From Solirubrobacterales bacterium (GTDB taxonomy: Bacteria > Actinomycetota > Thermoleophilia > Solirubrobacterales > Solirubrobacteraceae): DNA of 64,000 nucleotides. Under the pieces are notes generated by a model. The model was not told the DNA's origin and did not search any database. It was given only the letters and a program-made list of their open reading frames with translations. Of the stretch, positions 9,850-18,566 are shown one piece after another. How positions within the stretch are numbered: position 1 is the first letter of the stretch; each line of letters opens with the position of its first letter. The translations under genes were made by a program, and so were the position numbers. Location of the stretch: assembly GCA_027315115.1 (NCBI GenBank), contig DAHUYQ010000046.1:62001-126000 (forward strand), in the 5' to 3' direction.

Positions 9850-10722
9850 CTACTTCAGCAGCCGCGAGAGGCGCCTGTCCTTCAGCGCACGGCCGCCTGT
9901 CTGGCAGTCTGGACAGTAGGCGATCACGTGCTGCTCGAAGTGAACCGCCAGCAGCCTGCTCCCGCACCGCGGGCACGGCCGGCCCTCGTGACCGTGCACG
10001 CGCAGCGGCATCGGCAGCTTGACCGGGATCGGCAGCTTCAGCACCTGCTCGTAGTGCGCGATCGCATCCCCGAGCGTCTGGGCGATCGCGGCTGCAAGAG
10101 TCTCGCGCTCGGACGGGTCGAGGTCCACGCCCCGCTTGTACGGAGAGAGCCTCGCCTCCCAGAGGATCTCGTCGGCCCAGGAGCGCCCGATGCCCGCGAT
10201 CGTGCGCTGGTCGCGCAGCAGCGCGTTCAGGGGCCTGGCGACCGCAAGCATCTCGGTCAGCTCCGGCGTGTACGGCCATGCCTCCGGGCCGAGCTTCGCA
10301 AGCGACTCGTCCTGCTCGAGCTGCGCGGTGGGCAGGAGCTTGACCCAGGCCGCCTGCTTGGAGCCGAGCTCGCGCATCCGCAGCTCCCACTCCTTCGCGG
10401 CCGAGCCTTCCTGCGCCTGCGCGCGCAGGCGCACGAGCAGGCGCGAGGTGCGGTCGCGCGGGCCGGCGCGCGTCTCGTAGAGCTGCAGCCGGCCGGCCGA
10501 CATCAGGTGCATGAGCAGCGAGAGGCCGGCATCCGTGTCCAGGATCAGGTGCTTTCCGCGCCGGCGCACCGCGAGCACCCGGCTGCCGGCGAGCGCGTCC
10601 AGCGGCGGATCGAAGGTCTTGAGGGCGTTTATGCCGGGCGCGAGCGCCGAGTCGATCTGCGCGCCTGCGATCTGCTCGTGCAGCAGGCGGGCCGTGATCT
10701 CGACCTCTGGCAGCTCCGGCAT
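9850..10722 (-). CDS. mutM: Fpg/Nei family DNA glycosylase (formamidopyrimidine-DNA glycosylase type)
   Basis: The enzyme excises oxidised bases and nicks the abasic site. Pro1 (after Met removal) and Glu2 are present in the N-terminus PELPEVE, with the catalytic lysine in RRRGKHLILD. The helix-two-turn-helix is RTIAGIGRSWADEILWEARL, where canonical Fpg has GIGNIYADE, and the C-terminal zinc finger is CPRCG...CPDCQTGGR. The Asn-Ile-Tyr to Arg-Ser-Trp change touches a DNA-contacting asparagine and marks a divergent subfamily, so Nei-like specificity is possible. TACGAT ends 9 nt before the ATG on the minus strand. Confidence 0.93.
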   Translation of the reverse strand: MPELPEVEITARLLHEQIAGAQIDSALAPGINALKTFDPPLDALAGSRVLAVRRRGKHLILDTDAGLSLLMHLMSAGRLQLYETRAGPRDRTSRLLVRLRAQAQEGSAAKEWELRMRELGSKQAAWVKLLPTAQLEQDESLAKLGPEAWPYTPELTEMLAVARPLNALLRDQRTIAGIGRSWADEILWEARLSPYKRGVDLDPSERETLAAAIAQTLGDAIAHYEQVLKLPIPVKLPMPLRVHGHEGRPCPRCGSRLLAVHFEQHVIAYCPDCQTGGRALKDRRLSRLLK

Positions 10723-10738
10723 CGCCCTCTCATCGTAG

Positions 10739-12175
10739 TCACGCCGCTCGCTGTGCCCTGATCGGCGGGCCTTCGTATACGACCCCGGAGGGGCTGACCC
10801 ACCGCACGCGCCAGTGCGCGCCCCGCAGATTGGATTTGAGCGTCCAGTAGCCGAGCCGGCCGGTTCTCACTCTGGCCAGCACCTTGTACCTGCTCGCGTG
10901 AGGACGCTGGATCAGCACGGTCACCGTCGCGGCTTTGCCGGCAAGGCGAGCCATGCCCCAGAGGTTGTAGCCGTGGCGCGCGTAGGTGACGGTGAGCGGC
11001 ACCGGGAAGCCGTAGTACAGCGGCTTCTTGCGCCCGTCGGCGTACTCCAGCCCGGTTTGGAAGGTGACCACGAACGGTTGCTTGGATTGGGCGTCGTCGC
11101 GCAGCAGGTACTGCGAGAAGGAGGCGACCCTGGGGTTTGCCCACGCGATCCGCTCGGCGATCGCGTCGTATTCGGCCTGCAGCCCAACCGGCACCCCGAA
11201 GTAGCGGTTGGGCTTGCTCATCACGCCGAACTCGGTCAGGAAGATCGGCATGCCCGGCTTGACCGCTCCCGCTTTGCCGGCCTTGTTGAGCGCGTTGACG
11301 AGGCGCCCGAGCGTGCCGATCGTGACCCCTTCGGGGCTGGCCGGCTTGTAGAACGGCCCCAGCGTGCTGGAGGCGTAGGGGTGCTGCGCGTAGCCGTAGG
11401 CGGGCAGCTTGGAGCAGGCGGGCGCCTTTCGATACTGCGCGTTCAGACACAGCGCGCCGCGCAGGAAGGCCAGCGGCGCCACGCCCGAGTAGCTCGGCAC
11501 GCCCTTGCTCATCTTCACGAAGCCCCCGGGCGAGGTTTCGCCCATCAGCACCTTCGGCGATCTGAGCCCGGCTGCGCGCAGGCCGGCGTAGCCGGATTGG
11601 AAGAGCCCTCGGTAGATCGTCGGAGCCAGCGGGTTTCCCTTCGCGCCGAACTGGGGCCGCAGCGAATCGTGCTCGTTGGGCTCGTTCCAGATCGCGTACT
11701 CGCTGACGATCCCGCCGTAGCGACGTCCGACGGCGGTCATGAATTCCTTGAAGTCACGGTCATCTGGGCGTGTGACGTACGGCGCGCGGCGGTTCGCCGT
11801 CGCCCACCTCGGCGCCGGCGGCGAGACGGTCAGCAGCACCCGCCAGCGCAGACGCTTGGCTTCCGCCATCAGCGAGTCGTACCACCCCCAGGCGTAGGCT
11901 GCCGGGTTGGTCGCCTGGAAGCGCGGCGCGGTGGCGCTGTCGTGGCTCGGTGCCACTTCGTACCAGGGGAGCTCTATCCGCACCGCTTTGACGCCCAGGC
12001 GCTCCATCTGTTCGACTGCTTCTGGACGTGTCGCCGGGTTGAGTAGCTGGCTGGGCGCCTCGAAGAACAGCGATTGGCCGTGCGACGCCAGCGCGGAGCC
12101 GGCGTTCAGCGCAGCGGCGCCCACGACCATCAGAGAGGCCAGCAGGGCGAGCGTGAATGTCCTGATGCGGGCCAT
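10739..12175 (-). CDS. Secreted glycoside hydrolase (clan GH-A, GH5/GH39-like)
   Basis: The 478-residue protein has a signal peptide (about residues 1-31, ending GSALASHG). A (beta/alpha)8 catalytic domain to about residue 370 has the acid/base glutamate in SEYAIWNEPNEHD and the likely nucleophile in PIFLTEFGVM. A beta-rich C-terminal domain of about 90 residues follows. It probably acts outside the cell on a polysaccharide, but the substrate is not identifiable. The start ATG at 12175 precedes the signal peptide; upstream in-frame sequence is not protein-like. It diverges from the kinase at 12272. Confidence 0.85.
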   Translation of the reverse strand: MARIRTFTLALLASLMVVGAAALNAGSALASHGQSLFFEAPSQLLNPATRPEAVEQMERLGVKAVRIELPWYEVAPSHDSATAPRFQATNPAAYAWGWYDSLMAEAKRLRWRVLLTVSPPAPRWATANRRAPYVTRPDDRDFKEFMTAVGRRYGGIVSEYAIWNEPNEHDSLRPQFGAKGNPLAPTIYRGLFQSGYAGLRAAGLRSPKVLMGETSPGGFVKMSKGVPSYSGVAPLAFLRGALCLNAQYRKAPACSKLPAYGYAQHPYASSTLGPFYKPASPEGVTIGTLGRLVNALNKAGKAGAVKPGMPIFLTEFGVMSKPNRYFGVPVGLQAEYDAIAERIAWANPRVASFSQYLLRDDAQSKQPFVVTFQTGLEYADGRKKPLYYGFPVPLTVTYARHGYNLWGMARLAGKAATVTVLIQRPHASRYKVLARVRTGRLGYWTLKSNLRGAHWRVRWVSPSGVVYEGPPIRAQRAA

Positions 12176-12271
12176 GCGCTTCCCACACAGACACTCGACT
12201 CCGGCCGAGGTTGCGGTCGGCCGCGACCGCTTGGCCTCCGGCGTCGCCTCCGTGTAGCGTGCAGGGCTCAG

Positions 12272-13357
12272 ATGACGGTCGCTATCGCACCCGACGACAT
12301 CGTCCTTCGGCGCTCGGAGATCGCGGCGGGGGCACGCGAGCCGCTGCTCGTGCTGGAGCCGCTGCAGCTCTTCCTTGATCAGCACGACATCGGCGAGGGC
12401 CCGATCGAGCCCGCCCCGATCGGAGAGGGCCACTCCAACGTCACCTACCTGATCAAGCGCGGCGAGACCGAGGTCGTGCTGCGGCGCCCGCCACGCGGAC
12501 CGCTTCCGCCCAGCGCGCACGACGTGTTGCGTGAGGCGCGGCTGCTGCAGGCGCTCTCGCCCACGCCCGCGCGCGTGCCGAAGGTGCTCGCGGTCTGCGA
12601 TCAGACGGAGCTGATCGGATGTCCCTTCTACGTGATGGAGCGCGTGGAGGGCGAGGTGATCGTGGGAGAGGTACCCGAGTCGCTGGACAGCCCGGCCCAG
12701 CGCCGGGCGATCGCCGACGAGCTGATCGACGCGCTGGTGGAGATCCACGCCGTCGACTGGCGCGCCGCCGGCCTCGAGGGCTTCGGCAAGCCGAGCGGAT
12801 ACCTGGAGCGCCAGGTGCGGCGCTTCTCCGGCCTGTGGGAGATCAACAGAACCCGCGAGATCGCGGCCGTCGAGCGCGTCGCGCGCTGGCTGGGCGAACA
12901 GATGCCGAGCTCAGAACCGAGCACGATCGTCCACGGCGACTACCGCCTGGGCAACACGATGTTCGCCGCGACCCCGCCCGCGCGACTGGTCGCGGTGCTC
13001 GACTGGGAGATGGCGACGATCGGCGACCCCCTCGCCGACGTCGGGTACATGTGCATGTTCTGGGCCGAGGACCAGGACCCCGACGACTCGCTGCGTCAGC
13101 AGGTCGGGCAGGTCACGCGCAGAGAAGGCTTCCCCAGCCGCGCCGAGATGATCGAGCGCTACGAACAGCGATCGGGACGCAACATGCGAGACCTGCGCTG
13201 GTACACCGTGCTTGCGCTCTGGAAGGCGACCGTCTTCATGGAGGGCAACTACAAGCGGGCGGTCGCCGGCTCGACCGACGACCCCCATCTGAAGGCGTTC
13301 GGCGACGGCGTGATCGAGCTGGCGCGAGCGGCCGAGAAGCTCGCCTTCGATGAATAG
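12272..13357 (+). CDS. APH/ACAD10-11-type phosphotransferase (acyl-CoA hydroxyl kinase-like)
   Basis: The 361-residue protein has the aminoglycoside phosphotransferase fold: nucleotide loop APIGEGHSNVTYLI, catalytic motif HGDYRLGN (His221, Asp223) and the metal-binding Asp244 in DWEMATIGDP, followed by GYMCMFWAE. It belongs to the branch that includes the kinase domains of ACAD10/ACAD11 and LvaA rather than antibiotic-resistance kinases. Those kinases phosphorylate 4-hydroxyacyl-CoA so that a partner dehydrogenase-like enzyme can eliminate phosphate. The HAD gene follows 26 bp downstream. TAGCGT lies 11 nt before the ATG. Substrate assignment is inference. Confidence 0.88.
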   Translation: MTVAIAPDDIVLRRSEIAAGAREPLLVLEPLQLFLDQHDIGEGPIEPAPIGEGHSNVTYLIKRGETEVVLRRPPRGPLPPSAHDVLREARLLQALSPTPARVPKVLAVCDQTELIGCPFYVMERVEGEVIVGEVPESLDSPAQRRAIADELIDALVEIHAVDWRAAGLEGFGKPSGYLERQVRRFSGLWEINRTREIAAVERVARWLGEQMPSSEPSTIVHGDYRLGNTMFAATPPARLVAVLDWEMATIGDPLADVGYMCMFWAEDQDPDDSLRQQVGQVTRREGFPSRAEMIERYEQRSGRNMRDLRWYTVLALWKATVFMEGNYKRAVAGSTDDPHLKAFGDGVIELARAAEKLAFDE

Positions 13358-13383
13358 GCAAGCGTCGAGAGAGGGAGCGAGCA

Positions 13384-14016
13384 GTGGCTGAGAGGCAGCA
13401 GCGGCAGGGCCTGCTGATCGATTGGGGCGGAGTGATGACGAGCAACCTCTTCGCTTCGTTTGCCGCATTCTGCGAGTCCGAGGGTCTGGACCCCAAGGCG
13501 CTTGCCGACGCCTTCCGCAAGGACGATGCCGCGCGAGAGCTGCTGATCGGCTTCGAGGAGGGGCGCATCGAGGAGGAGCGCTTTCAGAGTGAGCTGGGTG
13601 GGCGGCTGGGGATCGCCAGAGCCGAGGGCCTGATCGACCGTCTGTTCTCCGGCGCCCAGCCGGACGAGTCGATGGTGCAGGCGGTGCGCGCCGCGCGCGG
13701 CGCGGGCGTGCGCACCGGGCTGGTCTCCAACTCCTGGGGCACAACCCGCTATCCACGCGACCTGCTGGCCGAGCTCTTCGACGGCATCGTGATCTCCGGC
13801 GAGGTGGGGATTCGCAAGCCCACCGCCCGCATATACGAGCTCGGAGCCGAGTCGATCGGCCTGCCGCCGAGCCTGTGCGTCTTCGTCGACGACCTGCCGT
13901 TCAACCTGCCGCCGGCCGAAGAGCTCGGGATGGCGGTCGTGCACCACACGGCGCCAGAGGCGACCATCGAGGCGCTGCAGGCGCTGCTCGGCGTGCCGCT
14001 GCTGGCGCCGCGCTGA
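13384..14016 (+). CDS. HAD-superfamily hydrolase, DxGGV subtype
   Basis: The 210-residue protein has HAD motif I as IDWGGVMTS (nucleophile Asp13, with Gly replacing the usual second aspartate), motif II as VSNSWG, motif III as GIRKPTARIYE and motif IV as VFVDDLPFN. This DxGGV form is that of the N-terminal domains of ACAD10 and soluble epoxide hydrolase. The start is GTG at 13384, with GAGGGAG upstream. It is almost certainly co-transcribed with the APH-like kinase. Loss of the second aspartate may weaken phosphatase activity. Confidence 0.88.
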   Translation: MAERQQRQGLLIDWGGVMTSNLFASFAAFCESEGLDPKALADAFRKDDAARELLIGFEEGRIEEERFQSELGGRLGIARAEGLIDRLFSGAQPDESMVQAVRAARGAGVRTGLVSNSWGTTRYPRDLLAELFDGIVISGEVGIRKPTARIYELGAESIGLPPSLCVFVDDLPFNLPPAEELGMAVVHHTAPEATIEALQALLGVPLLAPR

Positions 14017-14083
14017 GGCGCTCCAAGGCGAGCTCAGGTCGACGCCGCGGGCTCGGCGCCGAGACCCGCCCGGGCGCCCCCGC

Positions 14084-15697
14084 TCAGTCCCTGCGCCCGC
14101 GCCCGTAGAGCAGCTTGAAGAAGCGCTGGATCAGGCGCGTGGTCCGCGCCTTGTAGGGGAACATGTGGACCTCTCGCTTGAGCGCCATCTTGGTCACCAC
14201 CAGTGACTGCTCCTCGCAGTACTTGCGGATGCCGCCGGCGCCGTGGCGCGTGCCCAGCCCCGAGGCCTTGGCGCCGCCCATCGGCAGCTCCAGCGCCGTG
14301 TAGTTGATCAGCGCGTCGTTCACGTTCGCCGCGCCCGCGTGGATCCGGCGCGCGATCTGCTCGCCCTTGGCGGCGTCTTTGGTGAACACGGAGGCGCCCA
14401 GGCCGTAGGGCGACTCGTTTGCCAGCCGGACCGCCTCCTCGGCGTCCGCGACCTTCATGATCGGCAGCGTGGGACCGAACGTCTCCTCGGTCATCGCCTT
14501 CATGGTGTGATCGACGTCCACCAGCACGGTGGGCTCGAAGAAGCGGCCGGGGCCGGGCATCGCGTTGCCACCGGTCAGCACCCGCGCTCCCTTCGCTCGC
14601 GCGTCGGCCACGTGCTCTTCGATCGTCTGCATCTGCGGCGGAAAGGTGATCGCGCCGACCTCCACGGAGCCGGGACCCTGCGGCGGGCCGACGCGCAGCG
14701 CCCTCACCTTCTCTGTCACCTTGGCGACGAACTCGTCGTAGATCGGAGCCTCGACGTAGGCCCGCTCGATCGAGATGCAGGTCTGGCCGGCATTCTGCAT
14801 CGAGTAGTAGACGGCGAGGTTGGCGGCGCGCTCCAGATCGGCGTCGGAGAGCACGATCATCGGATCCTTGCCGCCGAGCTCCAGCGAGCAGGGGATCAGG
14901 CGCTTGGCGGCCTCTTGGGCGACCATCCGCCCGGTCCTGGTGGAGCCGGTGAACATCACCATGTCGACCTGCTCGATCAGCGCCGCGCCTGTCTGCCCGC
15001 GCCCCGTGGCGACCTGCAGCACATCCTCTGGCAGCCCGCATTCGCGCAGCCCTTCGGCCATCAGCAGCGAGGTCAGCGGCGTCACCTCGGAAGGCTTGAG
15101 AATCACGCTGTTGCCCGCCGCCAGCGCGGGGATGCAGTCGCCGAAGGAGTTGGTGAGCGGGTAGTTCCAGGGGCCGATCACCCCTATCAGGCCGAGCGGC
15201 CGGTAGCGGACGATCAGTTTCTTGCCGCGCACCAGAAGCTGGCTGGACTTCACGTGCCGGTCGGCCAGGTACTTGGGCGCGTTCTTGGCCCAGAACCCGA
15301 AGGCGTTGACGCCGTAGGCGACCTCGGCGAACTCGGCGTCCTCATAGGTCTTGCCCGTCTCGGAGACGATCGTCTCGATCACGCGCTCGCCGTTGTCCAG
15401 CAGCCACTTCTGGGCGCGCAGCAGCACGCGCCCGCGCGCCTCGAACCCGATCGCGTTCCAGTGCTGCTGAGCGGCGCGGCCGCGCCGCGCCATCTCCGCG
15501 ACCGTCTCGGCATCGAGATCCGGGACGGTCGCGACGACCTGGCCGGTGGCGGGGTTCTCGACCGAGATCGAGGCCGCGCCCGCCTGGCCGGCGGCGCTCG
15601 CTGCCGTCGCGACGTCCGTGACGGCAGCGTCGCTGCCGCTCACGCCGTTCTCCGCATGCGCCTCGCGCTCCATCTGGTCCTGCTGGGCCCCGGCCAT
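14084..15697 (-). CDS. NAD(P)-dependent aldehyde dehydrogenase, GabD2 (succinate-semialdehyde) type
   Basis: The 537-residue protein has an Ala/Ser-rich N-terminal extension of about 40 residues, then the ALDH fold: IGPWNYPLTN, KPSEVTPLTS, FTGSTRTG, base glutamate in LELGGKDP and catalytic cysteine in NAGQTCISIERAY. The C-terminal extension ending TTRLIQRFFKLLYGRGRRD is amphipathic. Overall it resembles the actinobacterial succinic semialdehyde dehydrogenases. AGGAGG precedes the ATG at 15697. It converges on the HAD gene and is followed upstream by the cyclophilin, with no evident operon partner. Confidence 0.93.
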   Translation of the reverse strand: MAGAQQDQMEREAHAENGVSGSDAAVTDVATAASAAGQAGAASISVENPATGQVVATVPDLDAETVAEMARRGRAAQQHWNAIGFEARGRVLLRAQKWLLDNGERVIETIVSETGKTYEDAEFAEVAYGVNAFGFWAKNAPKYLADRHVKSSQLLVRGKKLIVRYRPLGLIGVIGPWNYPLTNSFGDCIPALAAGNSVILKPSEVTPLTSLLMAEGLRECGLPEDVLQVATGRGQTGAALIEQVDMVMFTGSTRTGRMVAQEAAKRLIPCSLELGGKDPMIVLSDADLERAANLAVYYSMQNAGQTCISIERAYVEAPIYDEFVAKVTEKVRALRVGPPQGPGSVEVGAITFPPQMQTIEEHVADARAKGARVLTGGNAMPGPGRFFEPTVLVDVDHTMKAMTEETFGPTLPIMKVADAEEAVRLANESPYGLGASVFTKDAAKGEQIARRIHAGAANVNDALINYTALELPMGGAKASGLGTRHGAGGIRKYCEEQSLVVTKMALKREVHMFPYKARTTRLIQRFFKLLYGRGRRD

Positions 15698-15799
15698 TCC
15701 AGCCTCCTTCGCTCGCTCGCTCGAGCTTCAGAGGCTACTCCGCGAGCCGCGATCGCGCCAGCCGCCTGGCCGCCTGGCCAGGAAAGCGCGCCGGCGGGC

Positions 15800-16255
15800 T
15801 CAGGAGAGCTCGACCTTGGCGATCCCGATCGGCTCAAGCGGCCGGTCCGAGCCGTCGGTGTCCACGCCCTGCAGGCTGTCGATGACGTCCATGCCCGTCT
15901 TCACCTCGCCGAAGACGGTGTGCTTGCCGTCCAGCCAGGGGCACGCCTTGGCAGTCACGATGAAGAACTGCGACCCGTTGGTGTCCGGCCCGGCGTTGGC
16001 CATCGCCAGCGCGCCCCGCACGATCTTGTGGGAGTTGATCTCGTCCTCGAATGTGTAGCCGGGCCCGCCCGTGCCGGTGCCCAGCGGGCAGCCGCCCTGG
16101 ATCATGAAGTCCTTGATCACCCGATGGAAGGTCAGCCCGTCGTAGAAGCCGTCGGCCGCGAGCTTGCGAAAGTTCTCCACCGTCTTGGGCGCATCCTCGT
16201 CGAAGAGCTCGAAGGTGATCTCGCCCGCGGTCGTCTGCATCGTGGCTGTGGACAT
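15800..16255 (-). CDS. Cyclophilin-type peptidyl-prolyl cis-trans isomerase
   Basis: The 151-residue protein is a compact cytoplasmic cyclophilin catalysing proline isomerisation. It has [20 protein letters not shown] with the catalytic arginine in FHRV, then [24 protein letters not shown] and [11 protein letters not shown]. The ATG at 16255 has GAGG at -7 and gives the family length; the longer reading from 16405 is not family-like. It diverges from the badI-like gene with 94 bp between starts. Confidence 0.95.
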   Translation of the reverse strand: MSTATMQTTAGEITFELFDEDAPKTVENFRKLAADGFYDGLTFHRVIKDFMIQGGCPLGTGTGGPGYTFEDEINSHKIVRGALAMANAGPDTNGSQFFIVTAKACPWLDGKHTVFGEVKTGMDVIDSLQGVDTDGSDRPLEPIGIAKVELS

Positions 16256-16349
16256 CTGCCTCGCACTTCCTCTCGATTGTTGGTCTTGGCCGCTGAGATT
16301 AGCCTCCTGCACCTCAGCACACCCACGATCGAGCAGAAGGGAAGGGCAG

Positions 16350-17153
16350 ATGGAGCAGACCGGGGACGTCAGGTATGAGGTGGAGAACGGGCTTGCGTGG
16401 ATCACGATCGACAGAGAGGAGCGCTACAACGCCTTCCGCAGCCAGACGGTCGACGAGCTGATCGACGCCTTCAAGCGCGCCTGGGCCGACCAGCGCGTCG
16501 GCGTGATCTGCCTGACCGGGGCGGGCGAGAAGGCGTTCTGCACGGGCGGGGACCAGAAGCAGCGCGCGCAGACCGGCGACTACGGCCCCTCCCGCTACGG
16601 GCTCTTCGAGGTCGAGCAGCTCCACCGCGTGATCCGGCAGGTGCCAAAGCCCGTGATCGCGGCCGTCAACGGCTACGCGATCGGCGGCGGGCACGTGCTG
16701 CACGTGATCTGCGATCTGACCATCGCAGCCGATCACGCGATCTTCGGGCAGAACGGACCGAAAGTGGGCTCCTTCGACGCGGGCTTCGGGACCGCCTATC
16801 TCGCGCGGGCGATCGGCGAGAAGCGAGCCCGCGAGATCTGGTTCATGTGCCGCCGCTACGACGCGCAGAGGGCGCTCGACTGGGGCCTGGTCAACGCGGT
16901 CGTGCCGATGAGCGAGCTGCACGCCGAAGTCAGGCGGTTCGCGGGCGAGATGCTCGCGCTCTCCCCCACCTCGCTGCGCTTCCTCAAGCAGTCCTTCAAC
17001 GCCGACAGCGAGCACATCGCCGGCCAGGCCAGCCTCGCGTTCACCGGCCTGCACCAGTTCACCGAGAGCGAGGAGGCCGCCGAGGGAGTCGCCGCGTTCA
17101 ACGAGAAGCGAGCGCCGGACTTCGCGCCGTACAGGAGGGCGGTGTCGGTGTAG
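16350..17153 (+). CDS. badI: BadI/MenB-type crotonase: probable 2-ketocyclohexanecarboxyl-CoA hydrolase
   Basis: This crotonase-fold enzyme (267 aa) lacks both catalytic glutamates of hydratases and instead has [19 protein letters not shown] and [20 protein letters not shown], the signature of MenB (naphthoate synthase) and BadI (ring-opening 2-ketocyclohexanecarboxyl-CoA hydrolase). Features such as QVPKPVIA fit both. I favour BadI because an AliB-like dehydrogenase and a BadH-like reductase lie within 2.5 kb and no other menaquinone gene is nearby. MenB remains a real alternative. GGGAAGG precedes the ATG. The C-terminus [14 protein letters not shown] is typical of the group. Confidence 0.72.
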   Translation: MEQTGDVRYEVENGLAWITIDREERYNAFRSQTVDELIDAFKRAWADQRVGVICLTGAGEKAFCTGGDQKQRAQTGDYGPSRYGLFEVEQLHRVIRQVPKPVIAAVNGYAIGGGHVLHVICDLTIAADHAIFGQNGPKVGSFDAGFGTAYLARAIGEKRAREIWFMCRRYDAQRALDWGLVNAVVPMSELHAEVRRFAGEMLALSPTSLRFLKQSFNADSEHIAGQASLAFTGLHQFTESEEAAEGVAAFNEKRAPDFAPYRRAVSV

Positions 17154-17182
17154 GACCCGGCCGGCGCCGCATGCGGCGCCGG

Positions 17183-18346
17183 CTACGGAGAGAACTCCCG
17201 TCCAAGCAGCTCCCGCGCGACCACAAGCTTGGCGATCTGCGCGGTTCCGTCGCCGATCTCCAACCCGATCAGGTCCCTGATCCGCTGGCCCGCGGGCAGC
17301 TCCTCGCTGTAGCCCGCGTGGCCCAGCGTCAGCAGCGCCTGGTGGGCGGCCTCCACGGCCACCTTCGGCGCCCACCACTTGGCCATGCTCGCCTCGATCC
17401 TGTGCGGCAGACCCTGATCGCGGCGCCACAGCGCCTCGTAGCAGAGCAGCCGCGCGCCCTTCATCAGGGTCGCGGCCTCCACGAGCGGGAAGGCAACCCC
17501 CTGGTGAGCGCCGATCGGCTTGCCGAACGCCTCCCTGCTGCGTGCGTACTGCATTGCTTCCTCGATACCGGCCTGCGCGCAGGCCAGGCACATCAGGCCG
17601 ATCACCGCGCGCGAGAACTCGAAGCTCTGCATGCAGCGCACGAACCCTTCGCCCTCCCCGCCGATCAGGTCCTGTGCCGCGACCGGCAGGCCGTCGAAGT
17701 GGATCGCCGCGCGCCCGATCGCGCGGCTGCCGAGGTCGCTGAGCTCCGACCGCTGGACCCGGTCGTCCTTCAGCGAGGCGTAGAAGGCTGATATGCCTCT
17801 CGCGCCCCGATCGGAGGTGCGCGCGAACACGATCGCCGTGTCGGCCGCCATGCCGAGCGAAATCGAGGTCTTCTCGCCGCTCAGTCGCCAGCCCTGCCCG
17901 CTCTCCTCGCGCGCCGCGCGCAGGCTCAGATGGGCGGCGTCGGAGCCGTGCTCAGGCTCGGTCAGACAGAAGCACGGCAGCACCGAGCCGTCCGCGATCG
18001 GTGGCAGCAGGCGCTCTCGCTGCGCCGGCTCGCCCGCGGTCGCGATCACCTCCGCGGCGAGCATCGGGATCAGCAGCAGGTAGGCGGCGTTAAAGTCGGC
18101 GGCGGCCAGCTCCTCGGCGGCGATCCCAGTCGTCACGGCGCCGGCGCCCTGCCCGCCGTAGAGCTCAGGGATGGTCAGGCCCATCAGCCCCATCTCCGCC
18201 ATCTCGCGACGGGTCGCAGGGTCGATGCTGCCACGGCGGTCATCCTGCGCATAGCGCCCACGCAGCCGCTGACGCGCGAACCCTCTCACCGCGTCCTGGA
18301 ACTGTCGCTGCTCCTCGCTGAAGGCAAAGTCCATATCGGCCGCCAT
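17183..18346 (-). CDS. Acyl-CoA dehydrogenase, probably cyclohexanecarboxyl-CoA dehydrogenase-like (AliB)
   Basis: This FAD flavoprotein (387 aa) oxidises an acyl-CoA to the enoyl-CoA. It shows CFCLTEPEHGSDAAH and the FAD motif, SREAFGKPIGAHQGV, and the C-terminal IGDGTAQIAKLVVARELLG. Where medium-chain dehydrogenase has the catalytic base Glu in YEGTAQI, this protein has Asp (GDGTAQI). The tail converges on the badI-like gene 29 bp away. TAGCGT abuts the first ATG and lies 12 nt before the second ATG (18334, MDFAFSEEQ), so the true start may be the second. AliB assignment rests on the neighbours. Confidence 0.75.
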   Translation of the reverse strand: MAADMDFAFSEEQRQFQDAVRGFARQRLRGRYAQDDRRGSIDPATRREMAEMGLMGLTIPELYGGQGAGAVTTGIAAEELAAADFNAAYLLLIPMLAAEVIATAGEPAQRERLLPPIADGSVLPCFCLTEPEHGSDAAHLSLRAAREESGQGWRLSGEKTSISLGMAADTAIVFARTSDRGARGISAFYASLKDDRVQRSELSDLGSRAIGRAAIHFDGLPVAAQDLIGGEGEGFVRCMQSFEFSRAVIGLMCLACAQAGIEEAMQYARSREAFGKPIGAHQGVAFPLVEAATLMKGARLLCYEALWRRDQGLPHRIEASMAKWWAPKVAVEAAHQALLTLGHAGYSEELPAGQRIRDLIGLEIGDGTAQIAKLVVARELLGREFSP

Positions 18347-18358
18347 ACGCTACCGGCG
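18313..18358. repeat. Direct repeat copy 1 (5' end of the acyl-CoA dehydrogenase gene and its promoter)
   Basis: The 46 bp cover the first codons of the dehydrogenase and its upstream bases. By eye 39 of 46 positions match the copy at 18567-18612 in the same orientation, 254 bp away. Confidence 0.75.
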
Positions 18359-18494
18359 CGCGAGCGGCATCGCCCGGAAGATCGTCAGGGCACGCGCCGT
18401 ACCGACCGGCTCGAGCTACAACGCGAGATGCGGACGCAGCGCGTCGTCGGACGCACTCGACGCTCGAAGTGACGGGCACGACCGTGAGCGCGCC

Positions 18495-18557
18495 CGCATA
18501 CGCATCCAGGAACGCGACATCCTCGCTCGGGAGGCTCACACTGACCGCGAATGCGAC
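18495..18557 (-). pseudogene. Possible remnant of a ribbon-helix-helix antitoxin gene
   Basis: On the minus strand the translation AFAVSVSLPSEDVAFLDAYA resembles the N-terminus of ribbon-helix-helix antitoxins (beta-strand followed by the first helix). No start codon, continuation or toxin is found: downstream residues lose the pattern and the frame is interrupted nearby. It lies in the 265-bp gap between the dehydrogenase and the badH-like gene, flanked by the duplicated 46-bp segments. This is a weak call from one short match to a remembered pattern. Confidence 0.25.
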
Positions 18558-18566
18558 CGCGCGGCG

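Noticed and set aside
8882-10390. A 502-residue version of the polyphosphate kinase starting at 10390
   Set aside because: The first 189 codons are antisense-like shadow of fpg in another frame; the family start is ATG 9823.
10739-12748. Glycoside hydrolase starting at 12748
   Set aside because: The signal peptide begins at 12175 and the added part overlaps the divergent kinase gene.
14243-16378. 711-codon plus-strand frame opposite the aldehyde dehydrogenase and cyclophilin genes
   Set aside because: It spans two real minus-strand genes and their gap, with no recognisable motifs.
16350-17153. Firm assignment of the crotonase as MenB (menaquinone synthesis)
   Set aside because: Motifs alone fit MenB and BadI; the BadH-like and AliB-like neighbours and lack of men genes favour BadI, but MenB is kept as an alternative.
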